A stretch of DNA of 64,000 bases from the NCBI GenBank assembly GCA_013400975.1, contig WBMZ01012071.1, forward strand, positions 434,001 through 498,000. The letters run 5' to 3'. The position numbers were made by a program, and so were the translations under genes. The notes beneath the pieces were generated by a model. That model saw only the letters and a program-made list of their open reading frames with translations. It had not been told where the DNA came from and searched no databases. This stretch comes from Atrichornis clamosus (lineage: Eukaryota > Chordata > Aves > Passeriformes > Menuridae). Positions 26,301 through 41,500 of this stretch are shown one piece after another (positions within the stretch are counted from its first letter, which is position 1; every line of letters starts with the position of its first letter).

Positions 26301-29300
26301 GAAGTCACTATTGAAAGGCAGAGATGAGCCTACTTTTATGGGGGCAAATAAAAGTACACATAGCAGTGATCTGGGAACACGCTTCTGTGGCATTGATGCA
26401 TACTCAACACCGTTTTCAAGGCTTTAAGAGCCAAGGAACCTTGAAAGGGTTCCCACTCCCCAGAATGCTGCTGGGGAGTGGGAGATGAGTGTGAGTGTAC
26501 ATAGGCATTTTGTTATTTGAATGGTAAAGCTGTACAATAAGTCATATTTGTTCATCCAATTGAAGTATCTGTGCACTAAATAGAACCTTCCTTCTTTCTG
26601 TTCTGCATGAACACCATCAACCACATTCCAGATGTAAAATCATTAGTAATAGAGAAAATATGGAAGAAATATGGAAGAATAACTTTCAGTTCCCAAATGA
26701 TGGCTCTTGTTCACATTGTATCAATTGCAAACGGAGCCAATCCTTGCATCATTTAGACTATTAGTTGGAAAGAAAATCTCCTGTGGCTTGGGAGTAGAAT
26801 GACTTTGATATGGTATCATTGGTGTAGACTGTAACCCACAAAGGATCTGCTCTTTTTTGTATTGGAGTCATCCCAAAGTCATTATTACAGTGACTTTTTC
26901 TGACAGACTCTGCTTTTACTCCTGCTATTGTATTCTTTTCTTTTCTCCCCACAGTACACCAACATATCAGCTTGAGCTTGAAATAATAATAACATTTTAG
27001 ATAGTTTATGACACAGCCTTAACCTTCTTTAATAACAGTTTTATGTATTCAATATTCTGCTGCTCTAGTTGGCTTGCAGTCTTTCAGAAGCGCTGGTCAC
27101 TAAATAAAGTTCATATTTATTGCTAGGTGTCATCTAAAAGCAATCACTCAAAACAAGAATTATAAGATCTTCCACAGATGAAAATGTTTTTGTGATGGAA
27201 GTTGGCAAGGCCAATCTGTTATCATGAGGCATGGAGAAGAAAGGCCAATGTTCTTGACTGTTTAGTGAATGCACTTATTTTCTTTTTGCAATTTTCATTA
27301 TGGCAAATTGTTTGACCTAGCAGAGAGACACCTTCTCAAGGCTGGGATCATATTGTTTTGCTAGTATAATTCCATCACAGTCAACAATGGATATAAATGG
27401 AAAAATGAGGCAGAAAGGTACAACAGTATAGAATGATATGTTTTCAGATCAGTAATCAGTGTCTATTTAAAATAAAATAGATATATATTAAATGATACGC
27501 TCTGACTCCATTTTATTAAGGTGAAGTGAAGTTTTATTACAAGTGTTATGATCAAATGAAGGAAAATAGGGGTACTGAGAGCTATGCACAGGAGAATAAA
27601 GGCAAGCAGCTAAAAATCTGCTATATTAACCTAACTGGTTTTGACATTCTGTAAAGTCATTGAGATGTGATTTCTCATCCAAAGTTTAAAAGTTTCTGTG
27701 ATAGTATTAGTTAAATAAAAAAAGGAAAATAGAAGTCCTGGATATTGTGTATATCTCCATTGCAGGAGACACCTATGTCTGATTTTTTTAGAACAGTGTA
27801 ATAGAATAAAAATGCTAATTTTCTCATCTAAATTCTAGAGAATAAATAGAAAAATAATAGCCAAAATAGTGAAAATTACTTGCAGAATAGTAACTTCTAC
27901 AAACAAAAGCACTGCTTTTTCCATTACCTTATGAAGTCAACACAGTGGCATTTAACTGTACATGTTCTTCCTTTCATTTTAAATGGATTTGGGGTTTTTT
28001 TGTTAGATTTTCAATGTAATGAAAATATCAAGCCTAAGGTAATTCTTTCTTCAATTTTTGTAAGTTAGCAAATACTATTTTACAGTATAAACCAGTATGT
28101 GAAGGAGCATCAGCCCTCAATTTATGCTTATGCAGCCCAGTACTCACGTGTAGTCACACTGGGCCAAATTTAACAATACTGAAGGAGTAAAACAGACACG
28201 GGTTGATCTTATGAACTTTTAAAGACGTGAGGTGCTTGCTCATGTCTGTAGTTTCACAGAAGTTAAATTGAATTATGCAAATAAGAGCACATGTGTACAT
28301 GCTGTCAGGTTTCAGTTAATAAATGGTCTTACTCCTTGTTATTTTCATGAACTATACAAAAAAGATGCTTATGTAGACACTTCCTCAAAAAATATGAATA
28401 AAATTTTCTATGAGAGGAGAAAAATAACACTATTTAATCTGTTTTACTGTGAAAGAAACTGCAAATACAGTGTTTCACTTTATGAATTTCTGAACTGTTT
28501 TAATTACGTTATGAATTTATCTCCATATGGTTGCTGGCATGCATTGAAACCATAGTGATTAGCCATTTGAATTTATATTGTCCTGATTTTTGGTGGAGCC
28601 TGATTCTAGTTTACATGAAGTATCGGACATCTATAGAGCAATGGAAAGGAGTGTTTAAAAAGATCTTCTTAGCTGAGATTTGCCCCCCATGTACAGCCTC
28701 ATAACATGGTCAAAAGCAGGTACAGTTACCTTAGTGCAAATTATAATCAGAACCAGTACTTTCACGTACCCTTAATTTATATCCTGGCGTTGCAGGTGTG
28801 AATGTGTACCCATGTCATAAGAGAGTGGACAGTTACTAGAAACTTGTATTTTACATGGCAGTGATCTCTGGGAGGAACCACTACATATGTAGGCACACGC
28901 ACATACATACCCACAGGACGGCCTGCCAACACCAGTGCCTGTCAGAGTTTAGCCAGCAGAGGTGCACAAGGATTATGATAATCCTCAGCAGCTTTGCCAG
29001 CTTTTGCAACACTCCTCAAGAATGTGACTCAAACACACTCACAGACACCCAGGTATGGCGCTCTGCCTCACATGGCCTTTTCATCAACAGTGGTTTGACT
29101 TCTTGAGAGGTGCTAAGGGATGTGAATCTAGTCTTTAGTCTTGGCTTCCTCTGGATGTGCAAGTGGAGTAATGAGATATGATAGAAGGAGATCTGCCTTG
29201 CCATGTATTTGGTCACGTTCAGACTTAGTAGTAGCTCAGACTGCTGCAAGCCAGCTCCGATAAATGGGAGGAAATACTGCTGTGCCCCTTTTTGTCACAT

Positions 29301-32300
29301 CCCTGGATCGATCTGTTTTTGACTAGTCCTGCACTCGGAGGTGGCTGAACATAGAGTGGAAATTGCTGCCTTGAAACAGTGAAGACTTAGTAAAATAAGG
29401 TTATTTTATTTAGCCACTGCTTGCCAAGATATTTCTTTAAAATACAAAATTTTTATTTTTATTCTACTTATGCATTTTAGAATGAGGTGCAGGTTTTTTG
29501 GTTTGAGACCATGACAAATGCTACTGTTTCACAATCCATTTTTAACAAAGTTTTTTCTGACTGACCTATGAGCTACAAATCAACTCAATCTTTCTTATTC
29601 TCTCTTTCATTTTTGAGCTGTATTGATAGTGATGAGTCATATGAAAAAGAATTCACATATGTAAGTGGTGACTGGAATTGTTAATACAGTCAGCAATGAT
29701 TTGCCATAGCATTGGATAAAAATGTATCTACGGAAAAGATCTCTGAGTGGGAGGAAGCTCATTTTGAACATACAGTAAAGAGTGTCTTGCCATGTTTGTC
29801 CCCTCTTTTTTCCAAAATTTTGAGAAGTCTGCTATATCTAATTTGTAAAACACTTAAAATGGTTGTAAAACCTACATTTAAAAAAAAGGAGGAGTTTTTA
29901 TCCATTTTCTGAATACTCTGAAATTAACAGGCTGACATCCGAGGTTTACTAAAGAAACCCATTTAAGAAGAAAATACCAGTTCATATTTTCACTTTGGTT
30001 GCTTCCACTCAATTGATTTCAAGGAGTTAAGTGACAGAAAGGTGTTGGTCCTGAAAACACAAATATCCATGATCTCGTATCATTACTTTATTGAAGTCCA
30101 CATGTTGTCTGTGTGATTCCTACAGCTGTTTCCTGCATCTTCGTGCTTTAAGTCTGAGTAAACAAATAACAAACTGCAGGCATTCAAATGGAGTCCTTAA
30201 GTCAGAGACATTGCTCACCTGTTTAAACCACGTACTCTCTAAATACACTGCTTAATTGAAGTAACAGTGAGAACAGTCAAGCTTACTGCGGTGGTTTTTC
30301 CAGTGTTTATTAGGCTGTAAAGACTGTGAATGTGCTTTTTCCCAAATGTTAGTGAGGATTCCTTGTGATGTGCAACAGGCATAATCCAGATGAGTGTGCT
30401 GTCTGCTAATATGCCATTATAAATTCCAATCTGAAAGCAGTCAGGGGGGTGAACATTTGACCTAGTCTAAAATCAATATAAACAATCAGTTATTGACAAC
30501 ACTTACCATATATTTTAAGAGAAAATTTAATATCAAATAGAGTAATTAAGTGTGGCTCCTCCACATCTTACAACTTGTATTTTTGCAGAAATGTATTTAT
30601 TTTAAGAATCCAAAATAAATTTAAATACCTGCATACTTCTGACATTCCCAAATCAAATCCTACACTTTGCAAGACTAGATTCAATTTCATCTTCTTTACA
30701 GGCTTTGAGAATGTTTTAGAAGCTGTTTTAGCATACTGTTTTATCTTCATGGGGCTTTTTTAACCACCTAAAATTCTTCAAGAATGCATAGAAACTCTTT
30801 TTTACAATAATTCTGGTTTGGGTATATTGACAATTGTGACAGCAAGCACTTGTGACTACATAGCAATGAGTGACAAAAGAGTAGTTTGAGCTTTCTCTTT
30901 AAGTTACCATTGAGAACAGATGAACTGTCATAGCTTTAAGTGACAGAAGCCACGTCCACACTACTGAGATGCCAATTAGCCAACTTTGAACACAGTCCAT
31001 TTGTCAGATTTTAGGTAGCGAGCACTGCTGTTAGCTGGAAGCAAGAGATGCTTCTCTACAGGGAAAGCTATTACTGGCATAACACATGGAAATATTCAAT
31101 TCTTCCCTTCAAGCTGTAACTTTTGTTTCATTAGCAAGTATGGAAGCAAACCTGGCCAGGCTTCCTGCTAACAATTGTAGCACAGCTTTTTTTTCATCAG
31201 ATTTTGATAACTTTGTCAGAGACAGGTACCAATCTCTGGATTTTGACATTGCCAATTTAATACAACTTGATAAAATCTCTGAAACAGATTAAAAGACTCT
31301 GATAAGTTGCACCTTTTAAATTTTTCTTGATGCTTTGTGTGAGTATCCTAGGGCACAATATGAATAGTAATAATAATGTCTAAGGTAATGCAGATCTGTC
31401 TGCCAAAACACAATTTCCATTCTCTATCTCTGTTTTTTTCCACTTGCTTTCTCTATCAACAGTGGTTGTTGGAGTACAGAAGCAGTCTTGTACCTAATAT
31501 TTCTCTATGTTTAGGTTTTTTGGGAAAATGTCTGTCAATAAATTGTGTGAGCTTCTACAGAACTATGATGGAAGCTAGTTATTTAAAAATAAATCACAGC
31601 ATAGTTGGGTTTTTGAAAATCAATAAATATATATGGACTGCAGTTAAATATATACCTTTTCATAGTTTGGTTTAGGTATTAAAACCAGTTTTGAACAGTA
31701 TTTTTGAAATAACATATTGTGGTACAAACAATGGAAATACTAAAAAGTGATTTCTTTCATAGAAAAAGAGGGTTAATGTATATTAGTTAAAAGACTAGTA
31801 CTTTTCTCATGTTTAACCATTTTATATACATTCTCTGAGCTTCCTGTTTAAGTCCTACATCAGTAACTGAAGTCATTGCTTTGTTTACTAAAGGACAAAT
31901 CTTGAAGGCAGGGAGTACTTGCAGATGCTTTACTCTCAGTGAGAGTGGCCCAACAGGCTGCACCCTGTTACCCAGACTAAAATAGCAGTGGTACCAAATC
32001 TTTGCATACTCATGTGGGGCCCATTCTCTCTCTTGTGAAAATCACTGCGGCAGAATTGTGTTGTATCAGCTGTGGCCCATCTCTCTCTATTCAGGCTGCT
32101 TTGCTGGAGATCATCTTAAGCCTTGTGACCTATTTAGATTGTCGGTTCCTCCACCCTTGTCCCCTTCTTGGTTTACCTGACACTCTTAGGGTGCAATGAT
32201 TAAAGATACAATGGATATCAAAATACATGGCATGCCCCAGGTGCCCTCCATCTCACTTATAAGGCAGGATCACTTAAAGAAGGAGGAAAGGGCTATAATG

Positions 32301-32975
32301 CAAGATTTAAAATTGCATTTTTCATTTACTTGGTAGGATGCTTTTTATTTCAAGTTGAATCTTTCCATGATTCTCAGTAATCTAACTGAATCCAATCTAA
32401 TTGTGTTATCCATGTGACCAAGACACTCCTTTTTTTCCTTTGGTAACTTCCTCCCTTGCTGGTCAGCTGCTCAAACAAATATGGAACTAAAATTCCATTT
32501 GCTTCTTAACAGGAGTGAGTGATGATTATTCATTAAGTCTGAGAAATATCTTTAATAGCAGTTTTGCCTGACTTGATCATCTTTCACTGCCTGCTGGAAA
32601 GGCTTACTAAGAGACCCTATTTTTCAAACTCCAAATTGAATCTGGATTCTAGTTTCTGAAAACATTAAGTGAGATAGAAAGTTAGATGGAAGTTAGATAA
32701 CACTTTGTCATATGCTCAGAAAGTTCATTAAGATGACATCCATTTCCTGACTTTCACTGAGTTTCTCAAGCTAGTTCTGCTACAGATAACAAAGGGAGTT
32801 TTTTTAATTTGCAATAAACACGTACCTTGGTGACAGAGTTATAAAGTTTCTTCTAATATTCTGGTTATGTTTGCTTTTTTGCTTTCATTTTGTAATTCAT
32901 AATTGCAATCCATTGTATAACTGAAAAATTTAACTTTTTCCTTATCAAATGTAAATGTTTGTAGATGTTATAATA
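20318..32975. other. Intergenic A+T-rich DNA, 12.6 kb without a gene
   Basis: Nothing recognisable as a coding exon, RNA gene or young transposon. Open frames are short and random-looking; the longest, 28232-28555 (+, 107 codons), has no domain. T/G-rich and A/T-rich runs are frequent. The region probably includes degraded repeats too diverged to name by eye. Confidence 0.5.
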
Positions 32976-32979
32976 TTCC

Positions 32980-33340
32980 TTATAGTCATTCTTTAGCAAA
33001 TCTTAACAGTTCTTTTAATCCTTCTTCAAAAGAATCCTCTCTAATCTACATGTACGCTCTCAGGTTTTTTTCTGAATTATATTTAATTCACTGACACCTT
33101 TCCAGTATTAGAGTGCCAAAAGCTGTGTACAGAATTCCATGTGCAATCTCACCAAAACCACAGGGAGAAAGATTATCACCTCACTGGGCTGTGATACAAT
33201 ATTTCCACAACCCAGAGCCAGTTGCAGTTTTGGCTTCTTCAGATCTTTACTGTAAGGTTTAATTTATCATGCTTGGCTCTCTCTTTGGACTTTCCAGTAT
33301 GTCATTTCTATGGAATTGCAGTGCATAACAAAGCATGACT
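32980..33340 (-). mobile_element. CR1 LINE 3' fragment
   Basis: Read on the - strand, 33120-33149 encodes RLHMEFCTQL, matching the conserved CR1 reverse transcriptase end RPHLEYCVQF. The flanks also follow the CR1 order: on its 5' side a 'gaggtgat...ctccct' segment (33160-33190), and on its 3' side the degraded 'aaagacattgaggtgctgg' area. Only the terminal few hundred bases are present, as is typical of 5'-truncated CR1 insertions. It is old, diverged and inactive. The boundaries are estimates. Confidence 0.7.
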
Positions 33341-34700
33341 TGGCTTTTTGGAGGAAGAATTTAATTCTTAGGTTTTTTACTCATATTTCTAACATTAAGA
33401 GGGTTTTTTGTATGATTACTCTGTCTTTGACTAAAATATAAAACTAACAAATTTATTATGAAATCATATGCTGATGATATGAAATACATGAAATATTTAT
33501 TTTCTACTTCCTTTAAATTGTCACCGTTAAAGCATGCTGGCCTCCTGTTTGTGGCAATTTTTGCTTGCATCCTGTTGCTAAAACAGTGATCATATCTGAG
33601 ATCATTTCAATACATTTTTAATAAGATTTTGTGAGAGGTATTTTGCAAAGTCTGTTGATACATCAAACTCTAAAGACAAAATAAGTGCAATCCCAGAACG
33701 ATCTTTCCTGTCTCTGGTTTATAAGTATTTTGCTATTGATTGAGATTGTGAAATAGAAAGTAAAAAAAAAAATTCAGTGTAGATCCAACCAAAAGGTTGG
33801 GAGGGTCTGTAACGGTGAGATTAAAACTGAAAATGGTGATTGAAAACCATCACCAAATGTTGGATGAACATTCTGAAATCAGCAAGGTGACATCCAGTAC
33901 AGACAGATCTCTAGATAAAAACACCAACACACTGTGAATTGATTAGCTGTGCAGAATCACTGCAGATAATTATCTGGCCATAAACTGAATAGGAATCACT
34001 CCACAAATGTGATGCTGGATGAAAAAGAAAGCAAATGCTATTCTGAAGTGTGAAACAGGAGTGTGATCTAATTATGCCATGATTTTTAGTACTGCTGGGA
34101 CTCTCCAGGACCACTGTACTCCACTTGCAACCTCACGCTTAAACATGTGGACAGTTGGGAGAAAGCTGAGAGAATGCCAGCAAGAACACAAGGTTTATAA
34201 ATGAAAGGTTGCTAGAGTTTATTGCTAAAGAAGCAGCTGAATGTAATAATCACCTGCAAGAAATGTTGTAATGAAAAAGACAGTGATGTGCAATTTTTAT
34301 TTCCCTGTTTCTACTTATAATAAAAAGAAAGAAATGAATCTGATTGAAATACATAATGTTGTTCTGATCTTAGGAAATAATTTTGATTTATAGGAAAAGA
34401 GGTTGGGAGCAGGCTACCTCTGGAAGTTTTGCAAGCTTTTTCAGCGGATTTTGGGAAAAGGATATAGGCTAACTATTCTCTATTCTTCTCAGAGTAAGGA
34501 GAACTCCTCTTAAGGCCTTGCTTAGCTCCCTACAGTCATATATCTCTATGCACAATGCTGTTTCCACCTCTCAGAATTAACGCAAAATAAACTGAGTCAG
34601 AGAGGACTGACTTGATACAAACTCCTTATTTTATGGCCCAGCCAGCCTCAGGATCCCTCTTGCAAATGTTAGTTAGCTTATTGTAGAACTACACTGAAGT
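33341..34700. other. Intergenic A+T-rich DNA
   Basis: No gene or clear repeat is recognisable here beyond a short A run near 33763. Confidence 0.5.
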
Positions 34701-34743
34701 TTCATTGATAACAACAGTTCATTGTGATAACAACAGTTCATTG
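34701..34743 (+). repeat. Short tandem duplication
   Basis: Two and a half copies of a 17-19 base unit, TTCATTG(TG)ATAACAACAG: 34701-34717, 34718-34736, and a partial copy at 34737-34743. The second copy carries a two-base TG insertion. It looks like a recent slippage or duplication event and has no evident function. Confidence 0.9.
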
Positions 34744-35039
34744 AAACCTCTTGGGTTCAACAAACTTTCCTTGAAGTGAAAGTAGAGATCTGGGGAAAAC
34801 ATGCTGTCTCCAGGTGAGTCTGCCCTAGGGAAGGTTGGTAAAACCTTTGGACTCCTGAGCCAGGCATACAGAGAAAACAGATTTTCTTTGATTCTTGGCT
34901 ATCCACACCACCTTTCCTTGGTTCTCATTTTTACAGACCAAACTTGGAAAAAAAGGAAAAAAAAACCCCACAATCAAACGCACAGTGCAGGCAGCTCAGT
35001 CATGTTTTAAATCATTAGTAAGATAATCCTTCTGATCAT

Positions 35040-35500
35040 TTATTACCTGGTCTAACTTCTCATTAGTGTACTTTTTCTTCTTGATATCTTCAAATATTCT
35101 TTTATTCACTGTTTCTTCTTTAACTAAAATTACCTCAGTGCACATTCAGTTGCTCTTCTCTTTGTCCAGCTCTGCTCATTTATACATAATTCTCTCAATT
35201 TCCAGAACATTCTTTCTGCCCTCCATTCTTTGAGTAGACATTTGGGAAGCTGTACTGGCTGCTTGGCGTTTTCCTTTCTTTATCAGCAGGATTATATTGT
35301 ATTCTGGTTCCTTTCAGGAGTCTGAGCATCCTTAAACTTCAATATCCACCACTCTGGGAATCCATTCTTTAGCATGCTCCAGAGGACTAATGGGCACTAC
35401 CAGGGAGCATCCCTATTATTTAAAATCAGCTCACAGTATGAAAAATTGCAGTAATGAAAGTTAGATCCACGTTGAACATTCTTTGTCTAGAGTCTTTACT
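35040..35500 (-). mobile_element. Possible CR1/L3 LINE remnant
   Basis: The + strand has the C/T-rich texture of antisense CR1, and 35270-35350 (around 'tttctttatcagcaggattat' and 'catccttaaacttca') resembles, from memory, the antisense endonuclease-RT linker of CR1/L3 elements. I could not read an intact protein motif here, so the call rests on nucleotide resemblance alone. Confidence 0.25.
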
Positions 35501-38500
35501 TTTATGACTCAAGAAATTGTCTCTTGTATATTTTAATTTTCAGATTTAAACTCCATTATTTTGCCTTGCAAATACAAAGCAGCTATATCCAGGCCTTATA
35601 CAGCCTTCTATATATATTCAGGAACTATAACCAGCCCTAGAAATTATTACCTGTATATAGAGGTCAGGAGGAGAGAGATATTCCAAAATCACACTGGATC
35701 TCATTTTAGTTGTCACTGTTTTGTTGACATGGGTAATAGGATTCAAGTAAAAGTAGTATGAAGAATTATTCCATAGACAGCTATCAAATAGGGAAACTGT
35801 GAAACCCTCTTTGCATATTTTACAGTGTTTCTGTAATGAACAGCAATCAGAAAAACAAATGGAGAACCAAGGCTGGTCATTAATTTGCACTGGCCATCCA
35901 AAAGTGTTTGGCCAGCTTGAAGTGTTTATGTACGTGGTTACTATAAGCCTCACTGGATCCCTCCATTAGTATTACAGATTTTACCTGAATTCTTCTGTGG
36001 CCAGCTCTCTACAGTTCTGGAATGTCTCACAGCCATTAAATTTGTCTATCCACACACCATTCCCACAAAGCCACTGTTATTACTGCCTTCTAAATAGGAA
36101 AAGTGAGTGCCAGGTAAATGTCATGTTTAAAGTCATAAAGGTTTGCAGCAAATCCCAGGTCTATAGGAACCCTAACATTATTTGTTGGTTCAGGTTATTG
36201 AGAGCAGAAATACCTGAAGGTGGAATTAAATGAAATAACCTTTAAATATTTTTTTTTTTTAAATCATCATTGGCTGTGGCCACTATGCATCCTACTTCTC
36301 TAGGAGCAACATGTGACTTCTGCTAATTGTGATGAAACTGAAAACTGAAGCTTGACAAAACAACAGGTTCTGAATGTTATCCTCAACTTTTATTTGAAAC
36401 ACCAGCTTTTTAATACCTACAACCCCTTTAATGAAACAGTGCCAGTCAGTTCTGCAGAAAACAGGACATAGCAGTCCCAGCTAATAAAACCTGGAATTTG
36501 TTGGGACTGTAGGTACAGAAGTTCATGACTGAGAATTTAAAGAGTAACGTTTTTATTTGCGCTAGGGATCCATGAAAGACAGGCACCAAGAAAGGTGAAA
36601 CCATAACATGCAGAGGTAGATGTCATCGGGTACGGATGCAGTCATGAGTAGATGCAGGTAAACTGCTCTATTTTTAATTCAGAATAATTTGATAATACTT
36701 CTTATCACATCTGAGTTTCCCATTATACCATTGTCTGCAAAATTAACACATGCAGTACTTCTGGAAATTGGGATTTCACAGCTATTGCAGCCTTCACTTG
36801 TAAAACAGTACCCACAGTTTGAACTTGAAATATGCCCCTTTAACCTTTTAGTTTATGGAATTTATTAAACTGTAGAAATATAAATAGACAAACAAGGGGA
36901 AACCTATTAACTAGGTTACATTCTTGATTTACAAAAGCAAATGAAGACTGGCAAACAGGACAAGATACTGCCTGTGCATTGTCTTACAGGAAGATCCATG
37001 TGTGTTGGATAAGGGAAGTTATACCCCCTCATCCACTCTTTAACCAGCTCTTGAGGAACATGTTACAGATAATGCAGCTAGAAAAAGCTCTGTAGATGAG
37101 AGCAGGAGATAGTGGGCACAGACAAAGTCAGCCCAGGAGCCATGGCATGCAGTGTCCAGAGAACAAAGCAGAGACTGGAAAATGCCATACAGCAACAAAG
37201 CAAAAAGCATATTAAATATCCTTTGTTGTATGGAGTGAAGTGGACTTGCAAAAATAAAAAAAAATTTTTGTGACTTCCTAGAAAGCTTCTCTTTCTTCAG
37301 ATTATCAACTTTCCTGTATTGATAATTATGTAGAAAGAAAAAAGAGAAACTACTGTCTTTGTTATATACTCCTGGTATAACAGGAAAGAAATCTCGAGTG
37401 TGTTTAAATGAAATATTTCATTTATTTTTCTTTGCACTGCAGTGACACTTGGACCACTCAGTCAAGCCAGACATGACTGGATAGTGGGAATTGTAGGTCT
37501 GCACTAGCTCTTACATGTTTTACTTGTTCAGTCATCTTCAGTTTTCTTCTTGGGGCCTGATGGGGGCTCTGGATTTGGGCTCAGGTCATAGAATTACTGA
37601 GAAAGTGGGCTAATAAAAATATACTGCAGTCGACTGCTTAGTAACCAGGTGAAGTTGACACTGATTTATAGGAAATTTGAACTGTGTCCTACTGCAGGAA
37701 TGAGCAATGTAGATTACTCATTCTTGTATTAAAGCAAGGTAACAACTGTGAAGATAGATACCTTTATTTTCCAAATCTCTTGAGTGGACCCTAAGTCAAT
37801 CTTACTAAACAGACAGCAAATATTGTAAGATCTGATTAGTCTGTAAGCTGATGGCTTTATAACCCTAAAACCTTTATGACCCATCTCTGTAGGCAGGGAG
37901 AGTATGTTTTCATTTTGTCCTGGATTACAGTCTTCAGTTGCTAGAGAATGACTGACAGCTAAGAAAATCAAACAAGCTTTTTTTTTTTGTACACACATAT
38001 GTGTGTCTGTGTATGTATTTCAGTCCATAAAACTTTAGAAAATTCAAAAGTAACTTGAGCACCATGTTGATTGGGTCATATGCAGATTTGATTCAAGCAA
38101 AATTCCTGTTTGGTTCAGAAAAAATGGGAAAGGATGGCAAAGACCTGTCCTTAATCATCAGAATGGCATGTATTTTCTGTAGCAATTTATATCCCTGGCT
38201 GGTCCATGTGCAAAATTCTTAGATATATATCCTATATCTTTCTGCCAGGATCTGAGTCCAGAGAAAATCAAGGTTGGCAAATGAGTAAAACTAAAAGTAA
38301 TTTTCAAATGCTTTGTTTAAAAGTAATTTATCAATCTTTGAGAGCCAAAAGTAGCTTTAGCCTGTTACTGCAGACCGAGGTCTGCTGAAGACTTTCATCA
38401 GGCTTGACTCTAAGCACATCAGTCATCCTTTAGATATAACCATGTGTGCTAAATTGCAGAAAGTAAAATATGTGCATTTGTCCTTGCAGGATGAGGGCTT

Positions 38501-41500
38501 TGAACTATGGGTAAAACTTTGGAAATTGTTTTGTCACCAAATTGTTTCATAACTTTACTTCAAGTACCAAAATGAATTATTTTACAGCATATGTTAATTG
38601 CACGAAACTTTGCTCTTTACACAGGACTGTAAGACCTCAGAAACATCTTAATCCAATGGGGTAAACAGTGTAGAGAGGATCAAAAAATGTTGCAACTGCA
38701 TGTCATTCTTCAGTCATTTTTAAGCTCATTATTATTACTTATTTATAAATCCCCAGAAGTAGGTGTTTCTAATAGATCTGCTGATAGATCCTGAACCAGA
38801 GTCACACAAATGGCACACTGTAATTAGACAGGAGGAGGGGGAATGAGTGTGATGTTCTGCCAGAACTCATTAAAACGGGTTGTGCACTCCAGTGCACAGA
38901 ACATCACTCATGACTGGTAACAGAAGAGCACACTATAGGCTGGATAGGGATGAGAGCATGAATTTTTCTAAACACTGAAAAAAAATTGGAGAAGAATGGG
39001 GAAGTAAAAAGAAGGGTGGTTCTTCCTTTCATGGACTGAGATAATGCTTTTCTGACCATATGTTGGTAAACCAATATGCAATTGTGTTTTACCATTTATT
39101 AGCAGGGCAAAGGTTTACTGCTCAGAGGTGCCAAGGCCAGAGTCAGTGTCTATACTGCCTAATCTGACTGGCATTTATTTGGCAAGGTGCACAAATTTCT
39201 TGGCAGATCTTGGTGGTTGCACTTGCTAATCATTTCTATACATTCCTGTGCATTTATGTTTGACAGTATAAAAAGGTGTGTGTGGTGTCGGGAGCTGCCA
39301 TTTCTTATTAAAGCTAATGCAGTTTTCGAAAGCGTTTGATTTGGGGATAACTTTTATGCATTCTTACTCATTCTTGCTTTCTAATAGCCAGTTTTTGACC
39401 CTGAAGGATGCTCTTAATATGTAGATAACACAATCACCACTTGTCCCAGCAATGCCAAGTGAAACAGAAATTGCTATCTGGCAGCCTTGGCTTTGCTGCG
39501 TTTACTTTGGCCAGACAGAATGGACACCCTGCACATGGTAGCAGAGGAGAGGGGGGGAAATATTGTTGAATGCAGTAACTGACTCATGAAGCTTATTTTG
39601 CAAACAATTGTTCTGTACTTCACAGAAAGGTAAAAAGCAGTGAAGCAGGGGTGTGTACAGTAAAATAACCTTAGGTGCATAGATATCCACTTAACAAACA
39701 AAGCAAATCCTGTAGGAAATACTAAGAAATGGTGGTAAGTGAGAGCAGATGTAGACTTGAAAGGAAGGGTTAGGGTTAGCTATTTAGTAACCAATTAACA
39801 AAATTAGTGTAGTGAAGCTTTCTGTTAAAAATGCAAGAATATTTCCCTTCTGTTGAATCCCACATAAGATGACATTTTGGTGAGTCTGAAGGTTACTTCA
39901 GTCACAGCATGTCAGAGCAGGAGGCCAAATTTCAGCACCTCTTCTGCACAGGTCTTGAGAGATAACACAGGTCCTTAAAGGTCTAACAGTATCTATTAAA
40001 TATTTCTTTGGCTTTCATAAACTTTGTCTTAGACAGTATAAGATATTATTATTCTGTAAACCCTGTACCAAGTAAAATATTACTCTCATTTATACAGGGC
40101 AGAGAGGATTTATCACCAGTTTGGTCAAACTGAAGTATTGAACAGAAGTCCTGGTTTAGTTAGTAAATGGTATCTCCCAGAAAGCTAGATTTGGGATTCG
40201 TTGTTTGAATGCTATTCCCATATCCTATGGACATTTGTGCTATACACATGAACAATATTACCCCTGTTCATTACTTATTGGTCAGAGATAATAAACCTCC
40301 CTGGATTCAGGTCTGATTTCAGCTGTAAGCCTATGAATCTAATGGAAGAACAAAGCCGATAACTTTTCCCAGCAGGAACGGGTGAATCCAGACTGGACAC
40401 CTGCCAGCCTCTCCTAACCCAAATCCTGACCAAACGACCACACATTAACACATCAGTGTAAGCCTACACATGCTGAGACAAGGTTCTGACAGAAATGCTA
40501 ATGAGAAACAACCCTTCTCTAGTCTGGGGAAAGCAAATAGCAGGATCAGCTGTAACTAAGACTTGCTTTGGTAGCTGCTTTGGAGGCTGTGGACCTGAGT
40601 CCTGACATTTGCAGAGAATCTGGGATAGAGAATGTCTCCTGTACACAGTAATTTGAGGCTGGACCTTACAAACCAAGATCGCCATGGAAATCATGGCTAT
40701 TTGGAAAGGAAAGTTCTCAGCATATCTGGTTCTACTTCTCTCTCATGTTCTCAGCTGCAGTCATAACTACTTTTGATCTATGCCAATGGTTGGACAAGCT
40801 TTGCAAATGTATGAAAAGGTTTTCATGACAAAATCCAGGGAACAGCAGAGAGAGGTCCTGGGAAAGGTGAATTTTCAGGCTCTGTGACACACTAAAGCTG
40901 GTGAAATGGAGCAGTCAGCTGTGTTATCAGCAGCTCTGGACTAAGAGATTTTAGGAGGTAGATCAAGACCAAGTCGATAACTTGTTTAAGGCATCATGCA
41001 AATTCACAACTTAGAATAACTGAAACCTACAATTATTCCTTACACTAAACCTACAAATTAATGGTAAATGTTGGGAATATGTCCAAGCATCTACAATACT
41101 TCCTCCATTTATACTCTTCCTTATGCACAGAATTTCTCTTTGTAAATGTATGAACAGGTGTTAAGATGAACCAGGAAAGAGGTTACAAGAATATTAATTG
41201 CTGCTTTGAAGTGTTATCTTTAGGGAAAGTAAATTAAAACATAAACAAAGCAAGTAATAAGTATGCTCCTGAGGCAACAGATAAGACTCGCTCAGAGAAG
41301 TTTCAACACCAAGTGACCCAGCATTTTACTGCTGCTGAGGGAGCACCAAGTCTGTCCTCTATCACAAATAGAGACCATTCCTGGAGGCAGGGAGGTATTT
41401 AAAGTAGATACCAATTTCTTGTTGTTCTGAAGTGGGAGGTTCAGAGCTGTTACACCAGCTCATCACCAGAGGACTAATCCTCTAATTAGCCGAATTTGCA

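Noticed and set aside
28232..28555. 107-codon + strand frame
   Set aside because: No recognisable domain, A+T-rich random-like composition, and no repeat similarity or splice signals in a sensible arrangement.
39767..39779. Telomere-like GGGTTAGGGTTAG
   Set aside because: Only two units, well within chance; not an interstitial telomeric array.
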